This document shows positions 12,021 through 20,041 of a DNA stretch of 64,000 nucleotides, piece by piece (positions within the stretch are counted from its first letter, which is position 1; every line of letters starts with the position of its first letter). The notes beneath the pieces are model-generated. The model saw only the letters and a list, made by a program, of their open reading frames with translations. It did not search any database and was not told the origin of the DNA. The DNA comes from Paractinoplanes ovalisporus. Its GTDB lineage: Bacteria; Actinomycetota; Actinomycetes; Mycobacteriales; Micromonosporaceae. The position numbers were made by a program, and so were the translations under genes. The stretch is from contig NZ_JAENHP010000004.1 in the NCBI RefSeq assembly GCF_016834655.1, positions 496,001 to 560,000 on the forward strand, written 5' to 3'.

Positions 12021-12770
12021 TCAGCGGCCGGCGCGCCACCACAGGTAGGCGGCCAGGCCGAACGCGGCGACGGCGATCGCCACGCGCAGCGGCCGTTCCG
12101 GGAGGCGGCGCACCAGCATCGGTCCCAGCCAGCTGCCCAGCAGGCACCCCACCGCCATCAGCCCCGCGGCGGCCCAGTTCACCGGTGCGACCAGGGCATA
12201 GATGATCGCGGCGGCCAGGTTCGAGGCGCCCAGCGCGATGCTCTTGATCGCATTGGACACCGGGAGCGGCTCGGTCGCGGCCACCGTGAGCACCGCGAGC
12301 ATGAGCACGCCCGCGGCCGCGCCGAAGTAACCGCCGTAGACGCCGATCAGCAGGACCGCTGCGCTCAGGGCGGGTGCCGACAGCGACCGGTGCCCGGCCC
12401 ACCGCCGCAGCTGATCGCGCATCAGCAGCAGCAAGGCCCCGAGCGCGACCAGCGCCGGCACGATCCGCTCGAACGTCGACGACGGCGTGGCCAGCAGCAG
12501 GACCGCGCCGGCGAGCCCGCCCACCGCGGCCGCCGCGCACAGCCGTAGCAGCCGTTGTCCGTGGCCTCGCAGCTCCGGCCGGGCCCCGATCGCCGTGCCC
12601 GCGGTGTTCGACAGCAGGGCCACGGTGTTGGTGACGTTGGCGGCGATCGGCGGGATGCCCACGGCCAGCAGCGCGGGATAGCTCACCAGCGAGGCGAGCC
12701 CGGCCATGGATCCGGTCAGTCCACCCCCGACCCCACCGGCCACCAGCACGAACGCATCGCTCACGAGCAC
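12021..12770 (-). CDS. TauE/SafE family membrane permease
   Basis: 249 residues with about eight hydrophobic segments. The duplicated arrangement, GGVGGGLTGSMAGLASLVSYPALLA near the N-terminus (Gly-rich, given here only as position 12-36) and IGVYGGYFGAAAGVLMLAVL in the middle, is the signature of sulfite/organosulfonate exporters. Substrate cannot be read from sequence. Start is GTG 12770; a second in-frame GTG at 12764 is equally possible and neither has a good Shine-Dalgarno. It lies downstream of a repeat-bearing spacer and on the same strand as the PadR pair, but 200 bp away, so it is probably separately transcribed. Confidence 0.85.
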   Translation of the reverse strand: MLVSDAFVLVAGGVGGGLTGSMAGLASLVSYPALLAVGIPPIAANVTNTVALLSNTAGTAIGARPELRGHGQRLLRLCAAAAVGGLAGAVLLLATPSSTFERIVPALVALGALLLLMRDQLRRWAGHRSLSAPALSAAVLLIGVYGGYFGAAAGVLMLAVLTVAATEPLPVSNAIKSIALGASNLAAAIIYALVAPVNWAAAGLMAVGCLLGSWLGPMLVRRLPERPLRVAIAVAAFGLAAYLWWRAGR

Positions 12771-12870
12771 CCGGCCACGCTATTGACCAGCCGGGCCGGC
12801 CGCGACGACGGACGTCACCCGGGTAGCTCAGCTCACAGCCCAACCGCCCCAAACGCGGGACGGCACCGCC

Positions 12871-12968
12871 GCGACGGGAAGCAGACGCGGGCGGCGCCGC
12901 CGGGACCGGAAGCAGACGCACGCGGCACTGACGCGACGGGAAGCAGACGCGGGCGGCGCCGCCGGGAC
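12871..12968. repeat. 36-bp direct repeats upstream of the permease gene
   Basis: Two identical 36-bp copies (12871-12906 and 12933-12968) separated by 26 bp that hold a partial third copy; GGAAGCAGACGC occurs three times. The spacer 12771-12972 has no other gene. It could affect transcription of the permease gene or be a remnant of local duplication. Confidence 0.7.
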
Positions 12969-12972
12969 GGTG

Positions 12973-13722
12973 TCAGACGCGGGAGCGGCGCAGGGCCAAG
13001 CCGGCGCCGAGGGCGAGCGGCACGACGACCAGGGCCAGACGACTCGCGGCAAGGCCGAGGACCAGGACCGGGTCGTTGCCGGGCAGATAAGCCACCGCCT
13101 GCACGACCGAGACGGCGAGAGTCAACCCGACGGCGAGCACCAACCGCTCGTCCACCGCGGCCCACACCACCACCGCCGCCGCGATCAGCAGCAACGGCCA
13201 GCCGGCCAGGGCGGACGGCATCGTCGCCGCGAGCGCCAGCAACGGCGGCAGCGGACTGCGGACGGGCGTACGGGGGCCGGGAACGGCCAGCAGCACGGCG
13301 GCCAGCCCGCAGGCAGTCACGGCCCGGGGGTCGCCCAGGTCGGCGGCGCCGAGCCCGAAGGCGGCCGCGGCCAGCAGGGGAGCGGGCACGCGCCACCCGG
13401 CGCCGACCGCGACGGCGGCGAGGGCGGCCGCGGTCAGAGACAGAATCAGCACGGTGGACGCCGGACGGCCGGTGGCGATCTCGATCGCGGTGCCCACCAA
13501 CTGGATGACCAGCAGCATGAGGGCCGCCGCCCGGGCCGCGTAGAGCCACTTCACGGCGAGCGGCTGGTCGCTGCCGAACCGGGCCCGCAGGCCGCCGAGC
13601 GCGAGCGGCACGACCTCGCGGCGCATCGGGCGACCGGCCTCGAACAGCACGTCGAGCATCTCGTCGCGCGGGTGACCGGCCGGATAGAGACGCAACAGCG
13701 CCGGATAGACCCGCCCCTTCAC
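12973..13722 (-). CDS. Membrane protein partner of PadR regulator
   Basis: 249 residues. GTG 13722-13720 overlaps the padR stop as GTGA. The N-terminal 60 residues are soluble and start with KGRVYPALLRLYPAGHPRDEMLDVLFEA, a helix pattern often seen in PadR-linked permease-like proteins of actinomycetes. The rest has seven or eight hydrophobic segments rich in Ala, Leu and Val, ending in a basic ALRRSRV. No transporter motif is visible. Coupling to PadR suggests it is the regulated target, perhaps in envelope stress or drug response; this is inference. Confidence 0.75.
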   Translation of the reverse strand: MKGRVYPALLRLYPAGHPRDEMLDVLFEAGRPMRREVVPLALGGLRARFGSDQPLAVKWLYAARAAALMLLVIQLVGTAIEIATGRPASTVLILSLTAAALAAVAVGAGWRVPAPLLAAAAFGLGAADLGDPRAVTACGLAAVLLAVPGPRTPVRSPLPPLLALAATMPSALAGWPLLLIAAAVVVWAAVDERLVLAVGLTLAVSVVQAVAYLPGNDPVLVLGLAASRLALVVVPLALGAGLALRRSRV

Positions 13723-14033
13723 GCCGTGCCCCCGATCAGGCGCGGCTTGAGAACGACGCGGGCCGCCTCGGCCATCCGCGTGGCCTCGGCCTGCAGGGCC
13801 GAGCGGCCGCCGGGGGTCAGCGCATAGTGCCGGCGGGCCCGGCCGTTGACGACCTCTTCGCGGGCGACCTCGATCAGGCCTTCCTTGGTCAGGCGGTCGA
13901 GCGCCTGATAGAGCGTGCCGGTGGCCAGGCTGACCCTTTCCTGGGACAGCTCGGCCACCCGGCTCATGATCGCGTAACCGTGGCCGGGCTCATGCTGCAG
14001 CGCGGCCAGGATGAAATACGTCGGCTCCCTCAC
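13719..14033 (-). CDS. PadR family transcriptional regulator
   Basis: 104 residues, a short (subfamily-2 type) PadR with the winged helix: REPTYFILAALQHEPGHGYAIM, then LATGTLYQALDRLTKEGLI and RRHYALTPGG; it ends with a single C-terminal dimerisation helix. GTG 14033-14031 has no Shine-Dalgarno, but a -10-like TATGTT lies 6 nt upstream, so the mRNA is probably leaderless. Two ACATATGT palindromes overlap the promoter, consistent with autorepression, which is the rule in this family. The downstream membrane gene overlaps by 4 bp and is presumably controlled with it. Confidence 0.92.
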   Translation of the reverse strand: MREPTYFILAALQHEPGHGYAIMSRVAELSQERVSLATGTLYQALDRLTKEGLIEVAREEVVNGRARRHYALTPGGRSALQAEATRMAEAARVVLKPRLIGGTA

Positions 14034-14039
14034 GGAGAC

Positions 14040-14068
14040 AACATATGTCCATGACTTACATATGTAAA
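14040..14068 (-). promoter_or_regulatory. padR promoter with two operator-like palindromes
   Basis: On the minus strand TTTACA, a 17-nt spacer and TATGTT, then 6 nt to the GTG. Perfect palindromes ACATATGT at 14041-14048 and 14058-14065 lie 17 bp apart and overlap the -10 and -35 boxes, so PadR bound here would block RNA polymerase. Confidence 0.7.
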
Positions 14069-14072
14069 GAAG

Positions 14073-14600
14073 TTACTCGGCGGCGGCCTCGAGGTCGGCC
14101 CGGTTCAGCAGGGCCCGCAGCGTGATGCCCTCGGCCGAGAGGGCCTGCGCGCCGCCCTCCTGACGGTCGATCACACAGAGCGCGTGGTCCACATGCGCGC
14201 CGAGCTTGCGCAGCTCGCCGGTCGAGATGACGACCTGGCCGCCCGAGGTCACGACGTCCTCGACGACCAGCACACGGCGGCCGGCGACCTCGGCGCCCTC
14301 GGCCAGCCGCGCCGTGCCGTACTTCTTGGCCTCCTTGCGGACGAACGCGGTGGGCAGTTTGGCGTGCCGGGCGAGCGCGGTCACCACGGCGATGCCGCCC
14401 ATCTCGAGGCCGGCCAGCACCTCGGTGCCCTCGGGGATCAGCACCGCCATCTGCTCGGCCAGCCGGTCCAGCAGTTCCGGGTCGGCCTCGAACTGATACT
14501 TGTCGAAGTACTCGTTCGCGATGCGGCCCGAGCGCAGGGTGAACTCGCCGGTCAGCCGGCTCACGGCGCGGACCTGCCGCGCAAGGTCAGAAGCAGTCAC
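14073..14600 (-). CDS. pyrE: Orotate phosphoribosyltransferase
   Basis: 175 residues from GTG 14600-14598 (VTASDLARQVRAVSRLTG); the frame stays open further upstream, but conservation begins here. It transfers ribose-5-phosphate from PRPP to orotate, giving OMP in pyrimidine synthesis. The PRPP-binding motif is VLVVEDVVTSGGQVV; the Lys-rich loop AFVRKEAKKYGT supplies catalytic lysines, and GLEMGGIAVV is also conserved. Other pyr genes are not in the window, as is common for pyrE in actinomycetes. Ends 40 bp from the padR start. Confidence 0.95.
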   Translation of the reverse strand: MTASDLARQVRAVSRLTGEFTLRSGRIANEYFDKYQFEADPELLDRLAEQMAVLIPEGTEVLAGLEMGGIAVVTALARHAKLPTAFVRKEAKKYGTARLAEGAEVAGRRVLVVEDVVTSGGQVVISTGELRKLGAHVDHALCVIDRQEGGAQALSAEGITLRALLNRADLEAAAE

Positions 14601-14691
14601 GGGACCAAGCCTGTCAGGCCGTTCACGGACACCGGACGGCACCCCACACGCAACCACTCAGCAACCGACAAACCGTGCCGATCAGAGGATC

Positions 14692-15852
14692 ATGCAGACC
14701 AACCCGCACCGGTGGTTCGGCGTGGGCCAGAGCAGCGCGGCCGACTCGCGTAAGGCGGGGGCCGAAGCGGCGGCCGAGGCGATCGGCGGACGCGAGGCCA
14801 AGGCAGTCTTCGTCTTCGCGTCGGTCTCGCACGACCTGGCGGAACTGCTCCGGGGCGTACGGATGGAGGCCGGGGCCGACGCCGAGATCGTCGGCGCCAC
14901 CACCATGGGCGAGATGGGCAGTGCCGGAGTCACGAGCGGCGGGATCTCGGTTGCGGCCCTGGGCGGCGACGGCTTCACCGTGCAGACCCGCGCGGCCCGC
15001 ATCGACCGGGCCCACCCGCGTGAGGCGGGCGCGGCGGTGGCCGAGGCCCTGCACGACATGGACGATGAGCACAAGGTGCTGATCATGTTCGCCGACGGCC
15101 TGACCGGGCAGCCCCACGAGATCGTGCGCGGGGCGTACTCGTCCATCGGGGCCAGTGTGCCGCTGGTCGGCGGGTTCGCGGCGGACGACCGGAACTTCAA
15201 GGCGACGTACCAGTTCTATGGCGACGAGGCCCACACCGGCGCGGTGGTCGGGCTGGCGCTCGGCTCGGACGGGCCGATCGGCATCGGCGTCGCGCACGGC
15301 TGGCGGCGGATCGAGCCACCGATGATCGTTACCAAGGCCACCGGCCCGCACATCTACGAACTGGACGGCGAGCCCGCACTCGACGTGCTGCTGCGCCGCA
15401 ACAACTTCGACGGTTCGGCCGAGGAGTTCTTCGACCGCGGACGCAGCCTCCAGCCGCTTGGCCTGTCGCGGCGAAGCGGCGAGGACATCCGGGTGATCCA
15501 CTCCGGCGACGACGAAGCCCGTACGGTCTGGGGCACCGCCGACGTGCCGCAGGGCGCGCTGGTCTGGCTCATGGAGGGTGACCGTCAGTCCCTTCTGGAC
15601 GGCGCCGCCTGGTCGTGCACCGAGGCGGTGGCCCGGCTCGAGGGCCTGCCCCCGCTCGGCGTGCTGGCGTTCGACTGCGGCGGCCGGCGGGCCGGGCTGA
15701 TCGAGGGCGGTCTCGAGCAGGAGATCCAGGCCATGCGTACGGCGTTGAGCGACGCCCCGTTCGCCGGCTTCTACACGTTCGGCGAGATCGCCCGGGTCCG
15801 CGGCGCTCTCGGTACCCACCACCTGACCCTCGTCACGCTGGCCCTGGCCTGA
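14692..15852 (+). CDS. FIST domain sensory protein
   Basis: 386 residues from ATG 14692 (MQTNPHRWFGVGQSSAADS), with AGAGGA only 2 nt upstream. It has a FIST N domain (about 30-230: AKAVFVFASVSHDLAELL, VLIMFADGLTG, VPLVGGFAADD) and a FIST C domain (about 235-380: GWRRIEPPMIVTKATG, ending GFYTFGEIARVRGALGTHHL). FIST proteins are soluble sensors thought to bind small ligands such as amino acids. There is no membrane segment or output domain; the gene ends 3 bp before the GGDEF-EAL protein, so it probably supplies the sensing half of a two-protein c-di-GMP module. Confidence 0.9.
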   Translation: MQTNPHRWFGVGQSSAADSRKAGAEAAAEAIGGREAKAVFVFASVSHDLAELLRGVRMEAGADAEIVGATTMGEMGSAGVTSGGISVAALGGDGFTVQTRAARIDRAHPREAGAAVAEALHDMDDEHKVLIMFADGLTGQPHEIVRGAYSSIGASVPLVGGFAADDRNFKATYQFYGDEAHTGAVVGLALGSDGPIGIGVAHGWRRIEPPMIVTKATGPHIYELDGEPALDVLLRRNNFDGSAEEFFDRGRSLQPLGLSRRSGEDIRVIHSGDDEARTVWGTADVPQGALVWLMEGDRQSLLDGAAWSCTEAVARLEGLPPLGVLAFDCGGRRAGLIEGGLEQEIQAMRTALSDAPFAGFYTFGEIARVRGALGTHHLTLVTLALA

Positions 15853-15855
15853 GCC

Positions 15856-18063
15856 ATGCCCAGCTGGTCGTCGCACCTCCTCACCGAGTACTTCGCCGCG
15901 GTCAACGCCGCCGCCGACGAGGACTCGGCGATCAGAAGCGCGGTCGAGCGGGCGACCGAGATGGTCGAGGCCGAGGTGGGCGCGGTGGTGCGCGAGGGCC
16001 GGATCTTCGGGGCGTACGGCTTCGGACCGGTTGTCCCCGAGGCCGCGCTGCACGAGGTCGCCGCTGGGCAGCCGCTGCTCACCGTCCCGTACGTGGGGGA
16101 ACTTCACGCCGTCAGCAATCCGCTGGGTTCCGAGACCGGTGACGCGCTGATCGTGGCCCGGCTGGCCGAGCCGTTCGATCCGGCGGAACGTCAGATGCTG
16201 CAGGGCATGGGGCAGGTGCTCGGACTCGCCCTGCGCAGCATCCGCGTGCTCGCCGCGGAACGGCACCTGCGCGCCGAGCAGGAGCAGCAGGCGACCTCGG
16301 CCCAGACCCGGCAGCGGCTGGTCGAGTCGCTGCTCACCATCCAGCGGGCGATCTCGGCCCGGCGTCCGCTGCCCGAGATCCTCGACGCGGTGACCGGCGG
16401 TGCGGCCGAGCTGCTGGGCGGCGCGACGGTCACGTTGATGCTGGCCGAGGGCGGCCCGGACCGCCGGCTGACCGTCGCCTTGAAACACGGCGAGGACGAG
16501 TCGCCCCCGGAGAGCCTGGCCCGCGCGGCGATGGCGGGTGGTGCGGTTCTCGTACGCCCGGACGGCGCCGGCTGGATGATCGCGGCCCCGGTGCGGGTCA
16601 CCGGCGAGATGGCCGGCAGCCTGGTCGCACACCTGCCCGGAGTGGCCGGTCGGCAGACCGAGCAGCGTGATCAGCTGGCCGCGTACGCCCAGCAGGTGAG
16701 CCTGGCCCTGACCGACGCGCGCACGGTCGAGGCGGTGCGTGAGGCCCACCACGACCCGATCACCGGGCTGCCCAACCGGGCGCTGTTCCTCAAGATCCTG
16801 AACCGGGTTCTGGCCTCGCGGGTCACCGACGCCGACCCCACGAGCGTGCTCTTCATCGACCTCGACCGGTTCAAGGCGGTCAACGACAGCCTCGGCCACG
16901 ACGCCGGCGACCAGCTGCTCGCGCTCGTCGCCCGGCGGCTGCGCGGGTGCGTACGGGCGAGTGACACCACCGCGCGGCTGGGCGGCGACGAGTTCGCGGC
17001 GCTGCTGCACGACTCCCCGGCCGAGGCCGCCGAGGCGGTCGGCGAGCGGGTCGTGGCCGCCATCAAGGAGCCGTTCCGGGTGGCCGGGCGCGAGATCTTC
17101 ATCGGGGCCAGCGTCGGGGTCGCCATCTCGCGCGAGTCCGGGCAGGAGTCGAAGGAGCTGCTGGCCAACGCCGACCTGGCCATGTACCGGGCCAAGAAGG
17201 ACGGTCCGGGCCGGGTGCTGGTCTATCAGCCGTACATGCACGCCGAGGCCCTCGACCGGCTCAGCCTGCGCGGCGACCTGCAGCGGGCGCTGCGCGACGG
17301 CGAGTTCCGCCTGCAGTACCAGCCGCTGATCCGGCTGGCCGACGGGCGCGCGGCCGGGGTCGAGGCGCTGATCCGCTGGAACAGCCCGACCCGCGGGTTC
17401 GTCTCGCCGGTCGACTTCATCCCGATCGCCGAGGAGTTCGGGCTGATCGTCGACATCGGGCAGTGGGTGCTCGAGACCAGCGCCCTCCAGGTCGCGAAGT
17501 GGCGGCGCGACTTCCCCGACCTGGGGCTCAACGTCAACGTCTCCGGCCATCAACTCGTACACCCGCGCTTCGCCGACAACGTGATGCGGGCGCTGGCCAT
17601 CGCCGGGCTGCCGTCGAGCGCGGTCACTCTCGAACTGACCGAGTCGGTGCTGATGAGCGAGCCCGACCTGGGCAAGTCGGCACTGAACGTGCTGCGCGGG
17701 CTCGGGGTGCAGCTCTCGATCGACGACTTCGGGACCGGCTACTCGTCGCTGGCCTACCTGCGCGAACTCCCGGTGGACGAGCTGAAGATCGATCGGGCCT
17801 TCATCGCGCGGGCCGAGCTGACGGCCGAGGATCTCGCCTTGGTCCGTACGATCGTCGAGCTCGCGCAGATCCTCGGCCTGCGCGTGGTGGCCGAGGGGAT
17901 CGAGAACGCGGCCCAGTTGTCGGCGCTGCGTGGCCTGGGGTGCGGCTACGGGCAGGGCTACCACCTGTGCCGGCCGACCGATCCGGAGTTCATGCCTGAT
18001 CGACTCGCCGATGCGCAAGTCGAGTCACCCGTTGGCGTACTTGATCACCGCTCTACCGCATGA
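15856..18063 (+). CDS. GAF-GGDEF-EAL cyclic-di-GMP turnover protein
   Basis: 735 residues, start 3 bp after the FIST stop. The N-terminal 290 residues contain two GAF-like regions separated by a helix around AAERHLRAEQEQQATSAQ. The GGDEF domain (about 295-450) has the intact active-site motif RLGGDEFAALLHD near residue 376 and an upstream RASD that matches the inhibitory I-site. The EAL domain (about 470-715) keeps EALIRWN, NVSGHQL, LELTESVLM, IDDFGTGYSSL, ELKIDRAFI and VAEGIENAAQ, so both synthesis and hydrolysis of c-di-GMP look possible. No membrane segment. The FIST partner and GAF domains probably decide which activity dominates. Confidence 0.93.
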   Translation: MPSWSSHLLTEYFAAVNAAADEDSAIRSAVERATEMVEAEVGAVVREGRIFGAYGFGPVVPEAALHEVAAGQPLLTVPYVGELHAVSNPLGSETGDALIVARLAEPFDPAERQMLQGMGQVLGLALRSIRVLAAERHLRAEQEQQATSAQTRQRLVESLLTIQRAISARRPLPEILDAVTGGAAELLGGATVTLMLAEGGPDRRLTVALKHGEDESPPESLARAAMAGGAVLVRPDGAGWMIAAPVRVTGEMAGSLVAHLPGVAGRQTEQRDQLAAYAQQVSLALTDARTVEAVREAHHDPITGLPNRALFLKILNRVLASRVTDADPTSVLFIDLDRFKAVNDSLGHDAGDQLLALVARRLRGCVRASDTTARLGGDEFAALLHDSPAEAAEAVGERVVAAIKEPFRVAGREIFIGASVGVAISRESGQESKELLANADLAMYRAKKDGPGRVLVYQPYMHAEALDRLSLRGDLQRALRDGEFRLQYQPLIRLADGRAAGVEALIRWNSPTRGFVSPVDFIPIAEEFGLIVDIGQWVLETSALQVAKWRRDFPDLGLNVNVSGHQLVHPRFADNVMRALAIAGLPSSAVTLELTESVLMSEPDLGKSALNVLRGLGVQLSIDDFGTGYSSLAYLRELPVDELKIDRAFIARAELTAEDLALVRTIVELAQILGLRVVAEGIENAAQLSALRGLGCGYGQGYHLCRPTDPEFMPDRLADAQVESPVGVLDHRSTA

Positions 18064-18123
18064 GCCATGCTCTAGGGGTACTTTTCGGCTAATTGGTACA
18101 TATGCCCCGGAAGGAAAATAACG

Positions 18124-18423
18124 GTGACACCCTTCGCGTTGCTCTTCCTGCTCGCCCTAGCCGGCTCCTCGTGTTTCGCCCTCGGCCGGGCTCTCGGCCG
18201 TGGCGAGCGCTACGAGAAGGGGTACCGCGAGGGTTTCCGTGACGGCGAGACCGGCTCCCTGGCCCGGGCCGCGCGCCTCATCCAGCTCAACGACCGGCCG
18301 GCCATCGCCCCGGCGATCGAATCCATGCTCGGGCCGTACGCGGTGCCGCAGCAGCAGCTTCCCGGTCGCAGCGCGTCGCCGGCGGTCACGGCCGTCCCGG
18401 TGCGGCCACAGCTCGCGATCTAG
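18124..18423 (+). CDS. Small single-span membrane protein
   Basis: 99 residues from GTG 18124 with GGAAGGA eight nt upstream. One N-terminal hydrophobic segment (PFALLFLLALAGSSCFALG), then a charged stretch (GRGERYEKGYREGFRDGETG) that repeats a G-Y/F-R-x-G pattern and may be amphipathic, and a Pro/Ala/Val-rich tail. No family recognised. It is followed by a strong terminator and preceded by the c-di-GMP gene by 60 bp, so it may be an independent unit. Confidence 0.7.
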   Translation: MTPFALLFLLALAGSSCFALGRALGRGERYEKGYREGFRDGETGSLARAARLIQLNDRPAIAPAIESMLGPYAVPQQQLPGRSASPAVTAVPVRPQLAI

Positions 18424-18441
18424 CGTCCCTTTCCAAGCTTG

Positions 18442-18471
18442 CGGGGGTACGGCCTCAGGGCCGTACCCCCG
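18442..18471. terminator. Bidirectional terminator
   Basis: Perfect 13-bp stem (arms 18442-18454 and 18459-18471, CGGGGGTACGGCC) with tetraloop TCAG, between convergent genes ending at 18423 and 18533. Confidence 0.85.
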
Positions 18472-18532
18472 TTGTGGTTCGTGCGCTCAGTTCAGAACCA
18501 GCTCGCTTGCCGGTTGAGGTTCAGCTCGCTTG

Positions 18533-19495
18533 TCAGTTCAGGACCATCTCGCGCAGGAACAGCGTGAACGCGACGCCGAGGGCCGTGCCGGCCAGCGACA
18601 GGATCAGGGCGAGTTTGGCGCGGCGCTCGCGGCGGATGAGCGCGACGACGGCGGAACCGACCGCGGCGGCGCCGAAGATGCCCGGCATGAACAGGACGGC
18701 CATAACGGCCAGGCCGAACGCCGAATGGCTGTAGATGTCGCCCTTCCCACCCTTGGCGGTGGCCGGGGCGTGGGGGTTGACCATGTAGGGCGGCGGCGCG
18801 GAGCCGTACTGGGGCGCGGGCGGGGTGTAGGGCGCGGGCGGAACGGGCGGGAAACCCTGAACCGCTGTGGCGTCCGGGCTCGGGGGTACGGCGTACGTGG
18901 GCGCTTGTTGCTGCGCGTACGAGGATGCGTGCTGTTCCGCGTACGTCGGGGCTTGTTGCTGTGTGTATTCGGGGGTCGGCTGCTGCGTGTACGCGGGGTA
19001 GCCGTTGACGACTGTCGCGTCCATGGCCGGCGTGGGTGCATACGGCTGGAACTCGGCCTCGGGCCGGTTGAACGTCGAAGTCGCGTCGGTGGCCCAGCTG
19101 GGCTGCGACGGCTGGTGTTGTCCGGTGGGCCATTGCTGTCCGCCGGACCACGCTGACTGTGGGGCCGCCACGGCGGGGTCCTGGGCGGCGCTCCACGACG
19201 GCTCGCCCATCGGGTCGGTGAACCGGGCGTGCTCGACCGACGGCTCGGCCGCCTGCCACGAGGCGTTCGGCGAGGACCACGAGGACTGCGGCGCCGTGGG
19301 CTGCGTCGACCAGCTGGGGGCCGGAGGCGCTGCCGGTGCCGTTTCCGGCGTCGGCCAGGCGGGCGGCTGCGGGGGCCATGCGGCCTGCGGCGCCGGTGAC
19401 TGGGGCGGGGCCGGCGGGGGTGCGGCCTGATAGCCGCAGTTGCCGCACCAGCCGTTCGGCTGGACCGCGGCCGAGCCACAGTTCAAGCAGGTCAT
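18533..19495 (-). CDS. Zinc-ribbon, Pro/Gln-rich protein with two C-terminal membrane spans
   Basis: 320 residues. ATG 19495-19493 (MTCLNCGSAAVQPNGWCGNC) is preferred to an upstream in-frame start at 19555 because it opens directly on the zinc ribbon (Cys3, Cys6, Cys17, Cys20) and has GGAAAGAG upstream. Residues 25-245 are low-complexity Pro, Gln, Ser, Ala and Trp, with internal repeats such as TYAEQHASSYAQQQAPTYA. The last 75 residues hold two hydrophobic segments separated by IRRERRAKLALIL, as in DUF4190-like membrane proteins. Probably a membrane-tethered scaffold; function unknown. Confidence 0.8.
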   Translation of the reverse strand: MTCLNCGSAAVQPNGWCGNCGYQAAPPPAPPQSPAPQAAWPPQPPAWPTPETAPAAPPAPSWSTQPTAPQSSWSSPNASWQAAEPSVEHARFTDPMGEPSWSAAQDPAVAAPQSAWSGGQQWPTGQHQPSQPSWATDATSTFNRPEAEFQPYAPTPAMDATVVNGYPAYTQQPTPEYTQQQAPTYAEQHASSYAQQQAPTYAVPPSPDATAVQGFPPVPPAPYTPPAPQYGSAPPPYMVNPHAPATAKGGKGDIYSHSAFGLAVMAVLFMPGIFGAAAVGSAVVALIRRERRAKLALILSLAGTALGVAFTLFLREMVLN

Positions 19496-19562
19496 GGACG
19501 CTCTTTCCGGGGGAGGCGGGTCGATTGACGCAATCGACCCGCAACCCACGGACATGAGCCGA

Positions 19563-20015
19563 TCAGCCCAGCTGTTTGCGCACCTCGGCCGCGACCCGGC
19601 CGCCCTCGGCCCGACCCGCCACCGCGGCCTGCGCGGCCTTCATCGCCGGGCCCATCTGGCCCTTGCCGGTGAATCCGCCGGCCGCGAGCGCACCCGCCAC
19701 CAGCTCGGCGATCTCGTCGTCGCTCAGCTGCTTGGGCAGGTAACGCTCGATGACCTCGCCCTCGGAGCGCTCCTTGGCCGCCTGCTCGGCCCGCCCCGCG
19801 TCGGCGAACGCGGTGGCCGCCTCGCGGCGCTTCTTCGACTCCTTGCTCAGCACGGCGAGCACTTCGTCGTCGGTGAGGTCACGGGCCTCGGTGCCGGCGA
19901 CCTCGGCGTTGCGCACGGCGGCCAGCGCCATCCGCAGCGTGGCCGTGGTGAGCTCGTCGCGGCCCTTCATCGCCGCGTGCAGATCATCGTTCAGGCGGTC
20001 TTTCAGCGTTCCCAT
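19563..20015 (-). CDS. GatB/YqeY domain protein
   Basis: 150 residues, start ATG 20015-20013. YqeY proteins resemble the tRNA-binding tail of the GatB amidotransferase subunit; their role is not settled. Matching features are the opening TLKDRLNDDLHAAMKGRDE, the basic run SKESKKRREAATAFADAGR, ERYLPKQLSDDEI and the helix-rich end with GQMGPAMKAAQAAVAGRAEG. Full length. It is divergent from the phosphoesterase gene with starts only 26 bp apart, and its -10-like TAGTTT lies 8 nt before the ATG, implying a leaderless mRNA. Confidence 0.93.
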   Translation of the reverse strand: MGTLKDRLNDDLHAAMKGRDELTTATLRMALAAVRNAEVAGTEARDLTDDEVLAVLSKESKKRREAATAFADAGRAEQAAKERSEGEVIERYLPKQLSDDEIAELVAGALAAGGFTGKGQMGPAMKAAQAAVAGRAEGGRVAAEVRKQLG

Positions 20016-20023
20016 GGACGGAG

Positions 20024-20033
20024 AAACTACCCT
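20024..20033. promoter_or_regulatory. Overlapping divergent -10 boxes
   Basis: Minus-strand TAGTTT (20024-20029) is 8 nt before the YqeY-like start and plus-strand TACCCT (20028-20033) is 8 nt before the phosphoesterase ATG. They share two bases, so the two promoters would exclude each other. Confidence 0.45.
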
Positions 20034-20041
20034 TGCTTTCC

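Noticed and set aside
12871..12968. 36-bp repeats as attachment sites of an integrated element.
   Set aside because: They are 26 bp apart with nothing between them and no integrase or tRNA end is involved.
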